The notes below the pieces were generated by a model. It did not search any database, was not told the origin of the DNA, and saw only the letters and a list, made by a program, of their open reading frames with translations. Below, piece after piece: positions 22,952 to 34,189 of a stretch of DNA of 64,000 nucleotides (its first letter is position 1; each line of letters begins with the position of its first letter). This DNA comes from Ampullaceana balthica. Lineage: Eukaryota > Mollusca > Gastropoda > Lymnaeidae. The position numbers and the translations under genes were made by a program. The stretch lies in the NCBI GenBank assembly GCA_944989445.1, contig CALYLW010000325.1, positions 49,439 to 113,438 on the forward strand. Direction: 5' to 3'.

Positions 22952-24610
22952 TTACTGAGTCTCAATCGAGACAGAAGTCGACAGCATGCCGCCCGCCGCA
23001 TCCACAGAGTGGACATATTTCTCTAGCCGGTACTCGGTGGACACAAGCTCTGATACACAGCCGTCTTTGGTCTTATTGGTCTCAGCGTCCCACAATTCGA
23101 TATCGCCGAGATCTCCCCACCTGCGTTGAATGTTAATCCGTACGCTGTCTGACCTTCCGGTGGACTTGTCATGCGCGTTGACAAGAAGAATTCCCCAACC
23201 ATCAATGTCGAAAGTGACGTCGATCTGTGGTACGCCCCTGGGGGCCGGCTTGATGCCCGTCACACGAAGCTTACTTATGATGCGGTAGTCCTTCGTCCCG
23301 GAGCCCTCACCTTCAAACACGAGAATGTCGACACCGGTCTGGTTGTCCGAGGAGGTGGTGAAGATCTGTGACGTTCTTGTCGGGATGGCCATGCCCTTCG
23401 CCAGCAGCGTGGTCATCACCCCATCACCCGTTGCAACGCCCAGGGATATTGGGGTCAGGTTGAATGGCACACCATCGCTATTGTAAGCAGCCAGCACTGC
23501 GGCCCCATACGCAACGACTTCTTCGGGATTGGACGATTGCTGCAGCTCCTTGCCATCGAAGAACTCTCTTAAAATCTCCTGCACTTTCGGGATGCGTGTA
23601 GAGCCCCCGACCAAGACAACACTTGTGATGATTCCTTTATCCAGTTTGGCTTCTCTGAGTGCAGACTCCACTGGAGGAATCGTCAGTCTGAACAAGTCTT
23701 GGCACAGATCCTCAAACTTGGCCCTGGATATTTTGATGTTAAAGTCTATTCCCTGGTACAGGGAGTCTATCTCAACGGATGCCTCTGAAAAACTGGACAA
23801 TGTCCTCTTGACTCTCTCGCAGGCTGTCTGAAGACGTGCTATTGCCCTAGGGTCTCCACTTACATCGACTTTGTGTTTTTGATTAAACTCCTGTATGCAG
23901 TGTGAAACAAGACGTTTGTCAAAGTCTTCGCCGCCGAGATGTGCGTCCCCAGAAACGGCCCTCAACTCAAAGATGGAGGGCCTCTTGAAGGAAATGACGG
24001 TGACGTCAAGCGTCCCTCCACCAAGATCGAAGATTAAAATATGACCCTCTTGGAAGCAGTGAGCCAAAGCGGCTGCAGCCGGTTCCTCAATGATCAGGGG
24101 CGTCAGCCCAGCAAGTCTGCCAGCGTAGATCATGGCTTGCTCCTGGAGATCGCTGTAATAAGCAGGCACCGCGATCACAGTGCGTGAAACTTTTTGACCA
24201 AGGAAAGCCTCGGCCATCTCTTTCATTTTCGCGAGAACCATCGAGATGATTTCCTCGGGGGAAAACACCGATGTCTCACCTTTAACCTCCACGCTGATCC
24301 TCGGGCGACCTTCGACCTCCACGACCTTGAATGGAAAGAGTTTCATGTCGGACTGCACGGTGGCGTCGCTGAAGCAGCGTTCTATGAGTCTCCCAACGCC
24401 AAAGATCGTGTTTGATGGGTTAAATGCAGCTTGGTTTCTGGCTGCGTCGCCGATGAGTATCCCGCTTGTCGTGAAGGCCACGCAGCTGGGTGTTGTCTTG
24501 CTACCTTGGTCGTTGGATATTACTTGAATTTCTCCATCGTGGTATGCCGCAACGCATGATTTCGTGGTCCCCAAATCAATGCCGATGGAAGGAAGGTCTC
24601 TACTGTTCTT
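22952..24610 (-). CDS. Hsp70-like protein B, main exon
   Basis: An uninterrupted 552-codon exon. It begins after ttattcctttctcctttaaag (phase-0 acceptor) as [19 protein letters not shown]. Joined to exon 1 it gives about 567 residues. All three Hsp70 signatures are present ([36 protein letters not shown]), followed by a substrate-binding beta domain and a short start of the lid ending [22 protein letters not shown]. Departures from canonical Hsp70: the Lys71 position is Gly (GVGRLIER), the DnaK Arg151 position is Glu (LQEQA), the LLLLD linker is missing, and there is no EEVD or ER-retention tail. It is probably a cytosolic nucleotide-binding protein with a non-standard cycle. The frame could also be read upstream of the acceptor, but no ATG is there. 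Confidence 0.9.
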   Translation of the reverse strand, partial: KNSRDLPSIGIDLGTTKSCVAAYHDGEIQVISNDQGSKTTPSCVAFTTSGILIGDAARNQAAFNPSNTIFGVGRLIERCFSDATVQSDMKLFPFKVVEVEGRPRISVEVKGETSVFSPEEIISMVLAKMKEMAEAFLGQKVSRTVIAVPAYYSDLQEQAMIYAGRLAGLTPLIIEEPAAAALAHCFQEGHILIFDLGGGTLDVTVISFKRPSIFELRAVSGDAHLGGEDFDKRLVSHCIQEFNQKHKVDVSGDPRAIARLQTACERVKRTLSSFSEASVEIDSLYQGIDFNIKISRAKFEDLCQDLFRLTIPPVESALREAKLDKGIITSVVLVGGSTRIPKVQEILREFFDGKELQQSSNPEEVVAYGAAVLAAYNSDGVPFNLTPISLGVATGDGVMTTLLAKGMAIPTRTSQIFTTSSDNQTGVDILVFEGEGSGTKDYRIISKLRVTGIKPAPRGVPQIDVTFDIDGWGILLVNAHDKSTGRSDSVRINIQRRWGDLGDIELWDAETNKTKDGCVSELVSTEYRLEKYVHSVDAAGGMLSTSVSIETQ

Positions 24611-25140
24611 CTTTAAAGGAGAAAGGAATAAAACTCTTAATATTTCGATGCAAAAAGGACATTTTCGTATCTTAAAAAAAATTATCTCCAGAAATTGAAC
24701 AAGATGATGCGGAATGGGGAAAAAATGGATATTTATATTAATATATAACTTAAATAAATCCTTTATTAACAAACTTAAAATTTAAATGTATTAACATCTA
24801 CTTTCTCAGTTTTACCGGCGCTTGGTTCATTTAACTTACTGGCTGGCGCCGGATGGCGTTAGTCAGGCCAGGACAAAAAAGATACCGACCAAAAACCAAA
24901 ACGCAGAGAGTACATTTTTCGATTCTTTAACTTTAAGAAACACCTAATAAAAATATAGATGGGCATTGGCTTTAACTTAACTTACAAGGAAGATTATTTG
25001 TAGGTCACTTATAATGTCGACTTGATTTTACTTGACTTTGTAAAATATATTTTAAAATAAACTATGATATGAACATTTTAGAAATCTAATGCGAAAATCT
25101 TTAAGTTACAATTAGCTCAAATGTTTCATTTATAACTTAC
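24611..25140 (-). other. Intron 1 of gene B
   Basis: Acceptor AG at 24611-24612 and donor GTAAGT at 25135-25140 on the minus strand; 530 nt. The shortest intron of the five, without the insertions found in C and E. Confidence 0.8.
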
Positions 25141-25185
25141 TAAAAGTGTTAACTTTTGAATACTGGTTAGGAAATCTCGTTCCAT
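25141..25185 (-). CDS. Exon 1 of gene B (15 codons)
   Basis: ATG at 25183-25185 opens MERDFLTSIQKLTLL and runs directly into GTAAGT in phase 0, matching the main-exon acceptor. It belongs to the ME subfamily with copy E, one codon shorter than the MFQ type. The DFLTSI core is shared with the other copies. It is the likely true start of gene B, because the main exon has no ATG before the nucleotide-binding domain. Confidence 0.85.
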
Positions 25186-25340
25186 CTTCAATTAAGTTTA
25201 ATAGAGCGTTTATTTCACACTTGAATAACTGGAATATTGCCGGTAGAGAGGAAGCTCAGTGCCATCTGGTGCTGAATGTGTTGGAATAGAAAACAAATTC
25301 TGGTGCGAAACCAATCCCTTCCCTATCTACACATAATTTA
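25186..25340 (-). promoter_or_regulatory. Conserved block upstream of exon 1 (gene B)
   Basis: Matches the equivalent blocks of A, C, D and E around ctggaatattgc and gtgccatctggtgctgaatg. Probably 5' UTR and proximal promoter. No clear heat-shock element is seen. Confidence 0.45.
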
Positions 25341-25439
25341 GTGCGTTCTTAATGGTACTTCTTTAAAATATCAATAAAATAAACTAATTTAACTAGCTGA
25401 ACATTCATAAGAAAAGAATTTATTTAAAAACGAATAACA

Positions 25440-26780
25440 TTGTTAATCGTGATGATATGTCACCCCATGACTTATAATGGACTCACATCTTGCACTAATT
25501 GCCACAAACATGACTTATTTTTGACTCAAATCTTGGACTTATTGCAAAACCATGACTTATGTTTGACTCAAAACTTGCACTTATTGCTACACCATGACTC
25601 ATGTTTGACACAAATCTTGCACTAATTGCCTACCCATGACTTATGTTTGACACAAATCTTGCACTAATTGCCTACCCATGACTTATGTTTGACACAAATC
25701 TTGCACTAATTGCCACCCCATGACTTATGTTTGACACAAATCTTGCACTAATTGCCACCCCATGACTTATGTTTGACACAAATCTTGCACTAATTGCCAC
25801 CCCATGACTTATGTTTGACACAAATCTTGCACTAATTGCCTACCCATGACTTATGTTTGACACAAATCTTGCACTAATTGCCTACCCATGACTTATGTTT
25901 GACACAAATCTTGCACTAATTGCCACCCCATGACTTATGTTTGACACAAATCTTGCACTAATTGCCACCCCATGACTTATGTTTGACACAAATCTTGCAC
26001 TAATTGCCACCCCATGACTTATGTTTGACACAAATCTTGCACTAATTGCCACCCCATGACTTATGTTTGACACAAATCTTGCACTAATTGCCACCCCATG
26101 ACTTATGTTTGACACAAATCTTGCACTAATTGCCTACCCATGACTTATGTTTGACACAAATCTGGCACTAATTGCCTACCCATGACTTATGTTTGACACA
26201 AATCTTGCACTAATTGCCACCCCATGACTTATGTTTGACACAAATCTTGCACTAATTGCCACCCCATGACTTATGTTTGACACAAATCTTGCACTAATTG
26301 CCACCCCATGACTTATGTTTGACACAAATCTTGCACTAATTGCCACCCCATGACTTATGTTTGACACAAATCTTGCACTAATTGCCACCCCATGACTTAT
26401 GTTTGACACAAATCTTGCACTAATTGCCTACCCATGACTTATGTTTGACACAAATCTTGCACTAATTGCCACCCCATGACTTATGTTTGACACAAATCTT
26501 GCACTAATTGCCACCCCATGACTTATGTTTGACACAAATCTTGCACTAATTGCCACCCCATGACTTATGTTTGACACAAATCTTGCACTAATTGCCACCC
26601 ATGACTTATGTTTGACACAAATCTTGCACTAATTGCCTACCCATGACTTATGTTTGACACAAATCTTGCACTAATTGCCACCCCATGACTTATGTTTGAC
26701 ACAAATCTTGCACTAATTGCCACCCCATGACTTATGTTTGACACAAATCTTGCACTAATTGCCTACCCATGACTTATGTT
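25440..26780. repeat. 42-bp minisatellite with higher-order structure, about 32 copies
   Basis: Units contain cttatgtttgacacaaatc and ttgcactaattgcc. Two unit types (cctaccc and ccacccc) alternate in a pattern that repeats every 7 units (294 bp), so identical stretches start at 25882 and 26176. Unlike the first few units, the later ones are almost perfect. Paralogue E (57690-57760) has only about two units. Because 42 is a multiple of three, open frames through it are not evidence of coding. Confidence 0.95.
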
Positions 26781-26877
26781 TTTCTAATTCACAGAACTCA
26801 AGGGAATTGTTTACTCTGGTTTTGTCCTGTATTCATTCCTCATTGGCGTCTCTTTGATCCTACTCCCTGGGGTGTAC

Positions 26878-27477
26878 ATGGTAGGTTACTTCACTAAATA
26901 CATGGTAGGTTACTTAACTAAATACATGGTAGGTTACTTCACTAAATACATGGTAGGTTACTTAACTAAATACATGGTAGGTTACTTCACTAAATACAGG
27001 GTAGGTTACTTCACTAAATACATGGTAGGTTACTTCACTAAATACATGGTAGGTTACTTCACTAAATACATGGTAGGTTACTTCACTAAATACATGGTAG
27101 GTTACTTCACTAAATACATGGTAGGTTACTTCACTAAATACATGGTAGGTTACTTCACTAAATACATGGTAGGTTACTTCACTAAATACATGGTAGGTTA
27201 CTTCACTAAATACATGGTAGGTTACTTCACTAAATACATGGTAGGTTACTTCACTAAATACATGGTAGGTTACTTCACTAAATACATGGTAGGTTACTTC
27301 ACTAAATACATGGTAGGTTACTTCACTAAATACATGGTAGGTTACTTCACTAAATACATGGTGGGTTTCTTCACTAAATACATGGTTGGTTACTTCACTA
27401 AATACATGGTAGGTTACTTCACTAAATACATGGTAGGTTACTTCACTAAATACATGGTAGGTTACTTCACTAAATAC
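26878..27477. repeat. 24-bp minisatellite, 25 copies
   Basis: Units of 24 bp containing atggtaggttacttcac. At the same place paralogue E (57856-57880) has a single copy, so this array expanded only next to gene B. It is open in frames on both strands purely because the period is 24. Confidence 0.96.
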
Positions 27478-27655
27478 AGTAGTGTTGAGTACAATAACTG
27501 GATTTGTCATTGTGTTTTTGTGTAAGTGTGTGTGAAAGAGAGGGATGAAAGAGAGGCGGGATTGGGGAAGAGAACATGCAACATATGAATGGTGGTATCT
27601 GCAGTATCTTTTTGCTATTAAATATTATGTTTAAACAATCTCAGTTAAATATTGT

Positions 27656-27977
27656 CTTGGGTCTTATGATACCCTCCAGTTTAGAGCTTATGATACCCTC
27701 CAGTTTAGACCTCATGATACCCTCCAGTTTAGACCTTATGATACCCTCCAGTTTAGACCTTATGATACCCTCCAGTTTAGACCTTAAGATATCCTCCAGT
27801 TTAGCCCTTATGATAACCTCCAGTTTAGACCTTATGATACCCTCCATTTTAGACCTTATGATACCCTCCAGTTTAGACCTTATGATACCCTTCAGTTTAG
27901 AACTTATGATACCCTCCAGTTTAGACCTTATGATACCCTCCAGTTTAGACCTTATGATACCCTCCAGTTTAGATCTT
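27656..27977. repeat. 24-bp minisatellite, about 13 copies
   Basis: Units contain gataccctccagtttagac. Shared with E (58440-59155, about 30 units), so the array predates duplication but has changed length since. Confidence 0.94.
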
Positions 27978-28119
27978 TGACAAATACAGAATGAAAATAC
28001 CACCGGAAAAAAATGTAACGGAGGGCGCCCTGGAATGAGTTAAGGAAGAAAAAAATAAATTACCACCATTCATGTTAGCATATTGAATATTCTACTGAAC
28101 ACCATATCATTCTAAAATA

Positions 28120-28304
28120 GTTCATTTAACCTTATTGTAATTCCCCATTTAAAAATATGTCAACGGCGAAGTTTCTTCTGTGACCATGGATCTATGTTCT
28201 GGTCATCACAGTTCTATATGAGACATGGGCGAATTGCTCTCATCACAACAGTGCATTTGGAACTGGAGCAAGTAACACAACCAGTCAAGTTGTTGCAGTG
28301 GGGT
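28120..28304 (+). repeat. Direct repeat, first copy (about 185 bp)
   Basis: Nearly identical to 28588-28772 (both contain ggatctatgttctggtcatc). Paralogue E (59305-59470) has one copy, so the repeat arose by a local duplication next to gene B. Confidence 0.8.
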
Positions 28305-28587
28305 GCCCACCCCCTTCCCCCCTCCCAAAAAAAAATTAAATTAAAAATAAATAATAATAAATAAAAAATAAAAATAAAATTAAAAATTACAAAACATAAA
28401 AATTGTCCACAAAAAATGCTTAAATTTGCAAGTAAACAAAACATTAGAGCACTCATCTCATTGCTCCCTGTCTGTTGAGGCCCCTATCCTATTAACTCGT
28501 GCACGCTTCAGGCTCTGTATATGTCGCCAACGCTTCCGGATCTGTATATGTCGTAATTTTTTTTCAAAACGTTCGTAAAAATTTTTC

Positions 28588-28772
28588 ATTTAACCTTGTT
28601 TTAATTCCCCATTTAATAATACCGCAAAAGGCAAAGTTTCTTCTGTTACCATGGATCTATGTTCTGGTCATCACAGTTCTATATGAGACATGGGCGAATT
28701 GCTCTCATCACAACAGTGCATTTGGAACGGGAGCAAGTAACACGACCAGTCAAGCTGTTGCAGTGGGGTGCT
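28588..28772 (+). repeat. Direct repeat, second copy
   Basis: See 28120-28304. The copies are about 470 bp apart. Non-coding. Confidence 0.8.
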
Positions 28773-29115
28773 TTTAAATAATCATCTTTCAAATATTTTG
28801 TCCTCCTCAGACTCTTGATACCTGGGAAAAAGTGGCTGTAGTTTTCTATTTTATTCGGCTAATAGTAGTAGTAATAGATATGTAAGTATTTTGGTTTTGT
28901 TAAATGGACTCTTTTAAAACCTACTTCTCAAACATTGGATGTACCCTTAGATTACATAGGTTGCTATGACAGCAAAGAGAACTGGGTGTTTGTTTAATAT
29001 TCCGATTTCAATAATTAATTAGATTTGAAAAAAAAACCAACCAAATACTTATAAAACTTCAGGTGGTTAAACCAATATTTATTTAACGTTGCCATGGAAA
29101 CTGGTCAGTGTAGTG

Positions 29116-29932
29116 CAGGGGCGCATCCAAACTTTTTTGCATGGTGGGCCATAATCCATGACTTAAAGACATTCGTATATTAAGATAACAATCAAAATTA
29201 AAATACGTTGAGAAGTTTTTTTTTATTGCATAATTTAATACGTAGGGTGAAACTGAGATCTTGACTGCAGTAAATAAGTGAGGTCAGGCTCAATGCCAAT
29301 GGTTTTAGATACGTATGATGTCACGCAGGTGAGAGTCACTTATTCTCGTCCTCAAACGGTTTTTGTTAAAATGCATACATGAGAATGTTTGCTTACACAA
29401 GTATGTCGAGCCAAACAAGTTGAGCATTTTCTTTGCAAACGTTTGAATCTCTTGGAATCTCTCTTTATCCCGCTGACGGTAAAAGTCAATGAGAAGAAGC
29501 TGTTGTCTGCTTCGGCATTCAGCATCGCTTAGCAGCTCAATGAGTTCAAGTTGCAGATGGCCTGGAGCATCATCAGCATCCACAGAGAAGGAAAAAATAT
29601 TTGCCTATCAAGAATTGCAAAATCCTAACAGCGTCGTTGAAATTTATCAGCCATGGATATGATATCGCAACTTTTCTCTGCCTTTGCTCATACAAGTTTA
29701 TTTCTGGAAAACTTGTGATGATTTCCTGTACTGAAGGGACATATGTGGTACTAGACTGCATTTGAGACAAGTGACTTTGAAAACTTTGCAGCTTGTTCCC
29801 AAAAAGCTTTGTTATGTGAATATAATTGGCTTACTACTGCATTGTGCCCTTAAAGACTTGTATTAAGAAGGTTTAGACGTTTTGTCAAATCCACTAAAAA
29901 TGCAAAATCTCCCAGCCAAGCAGTATCAGATA
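29116..29932 (-). mobile_element. hAT element remnant with GTF2IRD2-like transposase fragments
   Basis: Left terminus caggggcgcatccaaac with gtgtagtg target sequence just before it. Minus-strand fragments DADDAPGHLQLELIELLSD and LFGSTYLCKQTF are the C-terminal hAT dimerisation region, and YPWLINFNDAVRIL lies upstream. It is the same insertion as 60031-61505 (identical position relative to flank), so it predates the B/E duplication. The right half is replaced by RTE copy 2b. Confidence 0.72.
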
Positions 29933-30541
29933 ATCCTGCCACTTGATGTGTAGGATCCTACGCAAGAATCGCAAGTGGAAACTTTTAAGCTGCTTTATTT
30001 GCTTGGCGTAGGTCGACCAGCACTCGCTGCCAAAAAGGAGTGTGCTGAGCACGCAGGCCTGGTATACAGTGATTTTCGTCCTATCTGTGAGCTGCTCATT
30101 GTTCCACACTCTTTGATTCAGCATAGCCATTAAAGATGCCGCCTTGCCGATTCTGGTTCCTATTTCCTTTTCCAGGGAGAATGTGCTGGTGATGTTACTG
30201 CCTAGGTAGGTAAAATCCTTGACGGCATCCAAAGTGTTCCCCTCAATGGAGATTGCTGGGAGGCAGTCTGTGCCTTGCCTCATAACTCATAATGTTGGTA
30301 TTTTTTAGGCTAATGGTTAAACCACCAAGAAAGAAATTACACTGGCGCAGATAGACCACAAAACGTGGGAGACCATTGCCGAGGAGCGCACCTCCTGACG
30401 GGTAAATGTGCGTGATGGCATTCATGTCTCGGAAGCATCCTCATAGCTAGGAGTGAGGAGAGAAGGGCCAGGAGAAAGGGGAAAGGGGGCAGAGGAGCAG
30501 GAGTAAACGCCATCGTCCCATGAGGACGGACGTATGCCATA
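29933..30541. mobile_element. RTE-like copy 2b with an inverted 5' part
   Basis: The left part (29933-30328) is RT sequence in minus orientation (GGLTISLKNTNIM through LRRILHIKWQD). The right part (30329-30541) is plus-oriented and runs from KKEITLAQIDHKTWETIAEE to the family 3' end (gaggacggacgtatgcc). Compared with 30911-31429, about 180 bp between WQD and KKD is missing. This is the structure expected from twin-primed reverse transcription. No target duplication was found. Confidence 0.75.
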
Positions 30542-30910
30542 TATTTACTTATTTGTTCAAACCGGTGGGTCTATTGATAGACATAATCTTCTTAGTTTAG
30601 TTCACTTTAAATTCTCTCATGTTATAAGATTATCCAGGAATTTATCAAGTGAGTTTTCTGCTGTTCAGTTGATTTGAGCAAGTTCGAAAAAGGGGAATAA
30701 CTGAAATAATATTGGGTGGAAAAATTAGTCATGAAAATGAAACAGATGTAAAAAAAAGTTTGAGACGGGATCTCTTGATCTAAACACCCCACTCACTCCC
30801 CACTTCCCTCCACTTAAAAAAAACAAAAATAACAACAAAAAAACATTAAAAAAACAAACAAACAACAAATTATTCTTTTAAGTATTATTGAGTCTCGTAT
30901 ATTTCAAATG

Positions 30911-31429
30911 TGTACCAGGCCTGCGTGCTCAGCACACTCCTTTATGGCAGCGAGTGCTGGTCGACCTACGCCAAGCAAATAAAGCAGCCTAACAGTTTCC
31001 ACTTGCGATGCTTGCGTAGGATCCTACACATCAAGTGGCAGGATCGAATCACAAATGTGGAGGTACTCAGGAGGAGCCATATACTGAGTATGCACTCAAT
31101 ACTGCGGTGGTTGGGCCATGTTCACTGGATGAGCTCAGAGCGAATTCCAAGAGCCCTGCTCTATTGTGAGCTGGCAACTGGTGTGAGGAAAAGAGCTCGC
31201 CTCTGCCTGCGATACAAGGACGTCTGCAAGAAAGACATGTCCTTCGCGCTTATCGATCACTCAACGTGGGAGTCCATTGCGGAGGAGGGCATTCAAATTG
31301 CGGAAGCCACCCTCACCGCCAGGAGCAAAGAGTGAAGAGCCATGAGAAAAGGGATGGGGGAGGAGCAGCAGTCAACGCCATCGTCCCCTGAGGACGGACG
31401 GATGCCATAAATATATATATATATATATA
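30911..31429 (+). mobile_element. RTE-like copy 2c, 5' truncated
   Basis: Encodes YQACVLSTLLYGSECWSTY through STWESIAEEGIQIAEATL with no stop, ending at 31335, then a 3' region ending atgccata and an AT repeat. Target duplication tatatttcaaatg (13 bp) at 30898-30910 and 31430-31442. Only the C-terminal part of the RT protein remains. Confidence 0.85.
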
Positions 31430-31498
31430 TATATTTCAAATGATTACACTGACCTAAAGAGTTTTATGAGTTATAAGAATTTATTTCACCGTTGATAT

Positions 31499-31803
31499 AT
31501 GTTTCACACACTATATTAAGTATGTTTCACACACTATATTAAGTATGTTTCACACACTATATTAAGTATGTTTCACACACTATATTAAGTATGTTTCACA
31601 CACTATATTAAGTATGTTTCACACACTATATTAAGTATGTTTCACACACTATATTAAGTATGTTTCACACACTATATTAAGTATGTTTCACACACTATAT
31701 TAAGTATGTTTCACACACTATATTAAGTATGTTTCCCACACTATATTAAGTATGTTTCACACACTATATTAAGTATGTTTCACACACTATATTAAGTATG
31801 TTT
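31499..31803. repeat. 23-bp minisatellite, about 13 copies
   Basis: Near-perfect 23-bp units containing gtttcacacactatattaag. Confidence 0.96.
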
Positions 31804-32315
31804 CTCAATGATAATATTAAATCAAATAAATTTACTTAAATTTTTAAAATTTTAATAATGTTTTTAAAAAAATGATCTAACAGTGGCGACGTCAAATTGC
31901 CAGGACAGCAAACCTGCCAGACTTTGATGCGTACAATCCAAAAGAATTCAACGTATTTTTTCTTCTTCTGTAAACGAATAAATGACATTCCATTTAAAAA
32001 CGTCTACTTCCTGTTTTCCTAGAGTGAGCAATTAACCGGGATGTTTATAAACATTAGTTGTTTGAAAAGCAATATATAAAAATTGCTAAAGGTTTACTCT
32101 CTGAAACGTAGACTTTTATTACACCGTCTTAATGTATTACACCACTAAACAAAAAAGATCTATACTAAAAATATTTGCAAACATAAATAAAAAACTTTAA
32201 AAAAAACCCCACCTAACTTTGGTATTTTCTAACATACCCTAAATGCTCATTTCCAGTGCTGACAACCTCGGCTTTAAGCAGTGCCTTTTTAAAATGTCAA
32301 AATTATTTTCTACTG

Positions 32316-33176
32316 GTAGAGACGCCTGTGTAGTCACTGGTTGGGTGGTAGAGACGTCTGTGTAGTCACTGGTTGGTAGAGACGTCTGTGTAGTCACTGG
32401 TTGTGTGGTAGAGACGTCTGTGTAGTCACTGGTTGGTAGAGACGTCTGTGTAGTCACTGGTTGTGTGGTAGAGACGTCTGTGTAGTCACTGGTTGGGTGG
32501 TAGAGACGTCTGTGTAGTCACTGGTTGTGTGGTAGAGACGTCTGTGTAGTCACTGGCTGTGTGGTAGAGACGTCTGTGTAGTCACTGGTTGGTATAAACG
32601 TCTGTGTAGTCACTGGTTGTGTGGTAGAGACGTCTGTGTAGTCACTGGCTGTGTGGTAGAGACGTCTGTGTAGTCACTGGTTGGTATAAACGTCTGTGTA
32701 GTCACTGGTTGGTAGAGACGTCTGTGTAGTCACTGGTTGGTAGCGACGTCTGTGTAGTCACTGGTTGGGTGGTAGAGACGTCTGTGTAGTCACTGGTTGG
32801 GTGGTAGAGACGTCTGTGTAGTCGCTGATTGGGTGGTAGAGACGTCTGTGTTGTCACTGGTTGTGTGGTAGAGACGTCTGTGTAGTCGCTCGTTGGGTGG
32901 TAGAGACGTCTGTGTAGTCACTGGTTGGGTGGTAGAGACGTCTGTGTAGTCACTGGTTGGGTGGTAGAGACGTCTGTGTAGTCGCTCATTGGGTGGTAGA
33001 GACGTTTGTGTTGTCACTGGTTGTGTGGTAGAGACGTCTGTGTAGTCGCTCGTTGGGTGGTAGAGACGTCTGTGTAGTCACTGGTTGTGTGGTAGAAATG
33101 TCTGTGTAGTCGCTCATTTGGTGGTAGAGACGTCTGTGTAGTCGCTCATTGGGTGGTAGAGACGTCAAGAAGTCAT
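32316..33176. repeat. 28/32-bp variable minisatellite, about 28 units
   Basis: Units contain tagagacgtctgtgtagtc. Lengths alternate (about 28 and 32 bp) by presence of a ggtgg or gtgtg segment. Each unit has the palindrome agacgtct. Open frames through it are repeat artefacts. Confidence 0.93.
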
Positions 33177-33382
33177 GCTTAAATTAAAGGGATATCATTT
33201 GCTCGTTGTTAAAATTCGATGTAAACGTTGGTAAAACCAATGCAAAAGAAGGTACGTTTTTGAAATTTTTTAAAGATTCATCGGGGATCATTGCTGGTAT
33301 GGTGGCCAGAGATTGCTGTGAAGTAGAGAGTAGAGATGGTCGCTGTAGAATTAATTGTGTCAAGAAACAAGACATCAAGACG

Positions 33383-33445
33383 CGGTGGTCAAGTGATAGC
33401 GCGCTCGACTGGCACAGTTCTTTCACAGCCACCACTCTTTTGTAA
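33383..33445 (+). mobile_element. tRNA-like SINE head (fragment)
   Basis: The stretch acgcggtggtcaagtgatag and the following gcgctcgactgg resemble a tRNA 5' half with box A. No convincing box B or tail is visible, so this is tentative. Confidence 0.35.
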
Positions 33446-33761
33446 CGTACTTTATAGAAATACAATATGAAAAAAAAATGCTTAGACATTTCAACAATAT
33501 TAAATCAAAATCCATTTCAACATCGCCATGACGTCTAGATTTAAAGAAGGAGAATTACTCCAATCCTAATGTTAACGTATGCATATTAACCGTATGCCAT
33601 ACAGCAATCTAATCTTTGACACAGAGGCGTAGTTAGGGTTGGTATCACCCAATACTGTAAACTCATGGTGTCCCCCCCAAGCCACTAATTTACGACTGTC
33701 ATGGTTATTTATGTTGAAGTAGTCCATAGTATAACAAGACCATAAGATCAAAGTATTTGAG

Positions 33762-33957
33762 AACCATTAAAATGAAGACCAGAAGATCAAAGTATTCGAG
33801 AACCATTAAAATGAAGACCAGAAGATCAAAGTATTTGAGAACCATTAAAATGAAGACCAGAAGATCAAAGTAATTAAGAACCATTAAAATGAAGACCAGA
33901 AGATCAAATTAATTAAGAACCATTAAAATGAAGACCAGAACATCAAATTATTTAAGA
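33762..33957. repeat. 39-bp tandem repeat, about 5 copies
   Basis: Units contain aatgaagaccagaagatcaa. The equivalent place in the A flank (3238-3290) has only one unit, so this is a local expansion. Confidence 0.9.
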
Positions 33958-34189
33958 ACTGTTAAAATGTTAAGTTATATATTTTTTTTTGCTTATTAAA
34001 TTCAATTTATTTGAAAGGGTTCTTTTTCTGTTATCCAAATATTAGAAATATTTGCAATGTAATAAAACTTTCATAAAAAAGCATCTATATTCAACGTTTC
34101 ACTTTCAAAGGTAGATAATGTACACGTCTCAAGTCTCAATTGATGTTCTTTTAGCACTGGGTCATTTTTAGATATCATTTTAACCATTT

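Noticed and set aside
24611..24772. Upstream extension of the gene-B frame as a 54-residue N-terminal leader
   Set aside because: It has no ATG (the apparent start is TTG) and crosses a polypyrimidine tract and splice acceptor shared by all copies. Exon 1 at 25141-25185 is a better start.
25882..26409. Two identical 77-residue open frames (SNISHGVAISARF repeats)
   Set aside because: Produced by the 42-bp tandem array. No start context, domain or conservation outside the repeat.
25440..26780. Possible CRISPR array
   Set aside because: Units are contiguous tandem repeats with no unique spacers, and the DNA is animal in character.
26854..27525. Long open frame encoding a repeated MVGYFTKY octapeptide
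   Set aside because: The 24-bp period keeps every frame open on both strands. The paralogue has one unit and no gene context, so this is a minisatellite artefact.
29894..30283. Independent minus-strand gene
   Set aside because: It is the inverted half of RTE copy 2b, ending abruptly at the hAT remnant.
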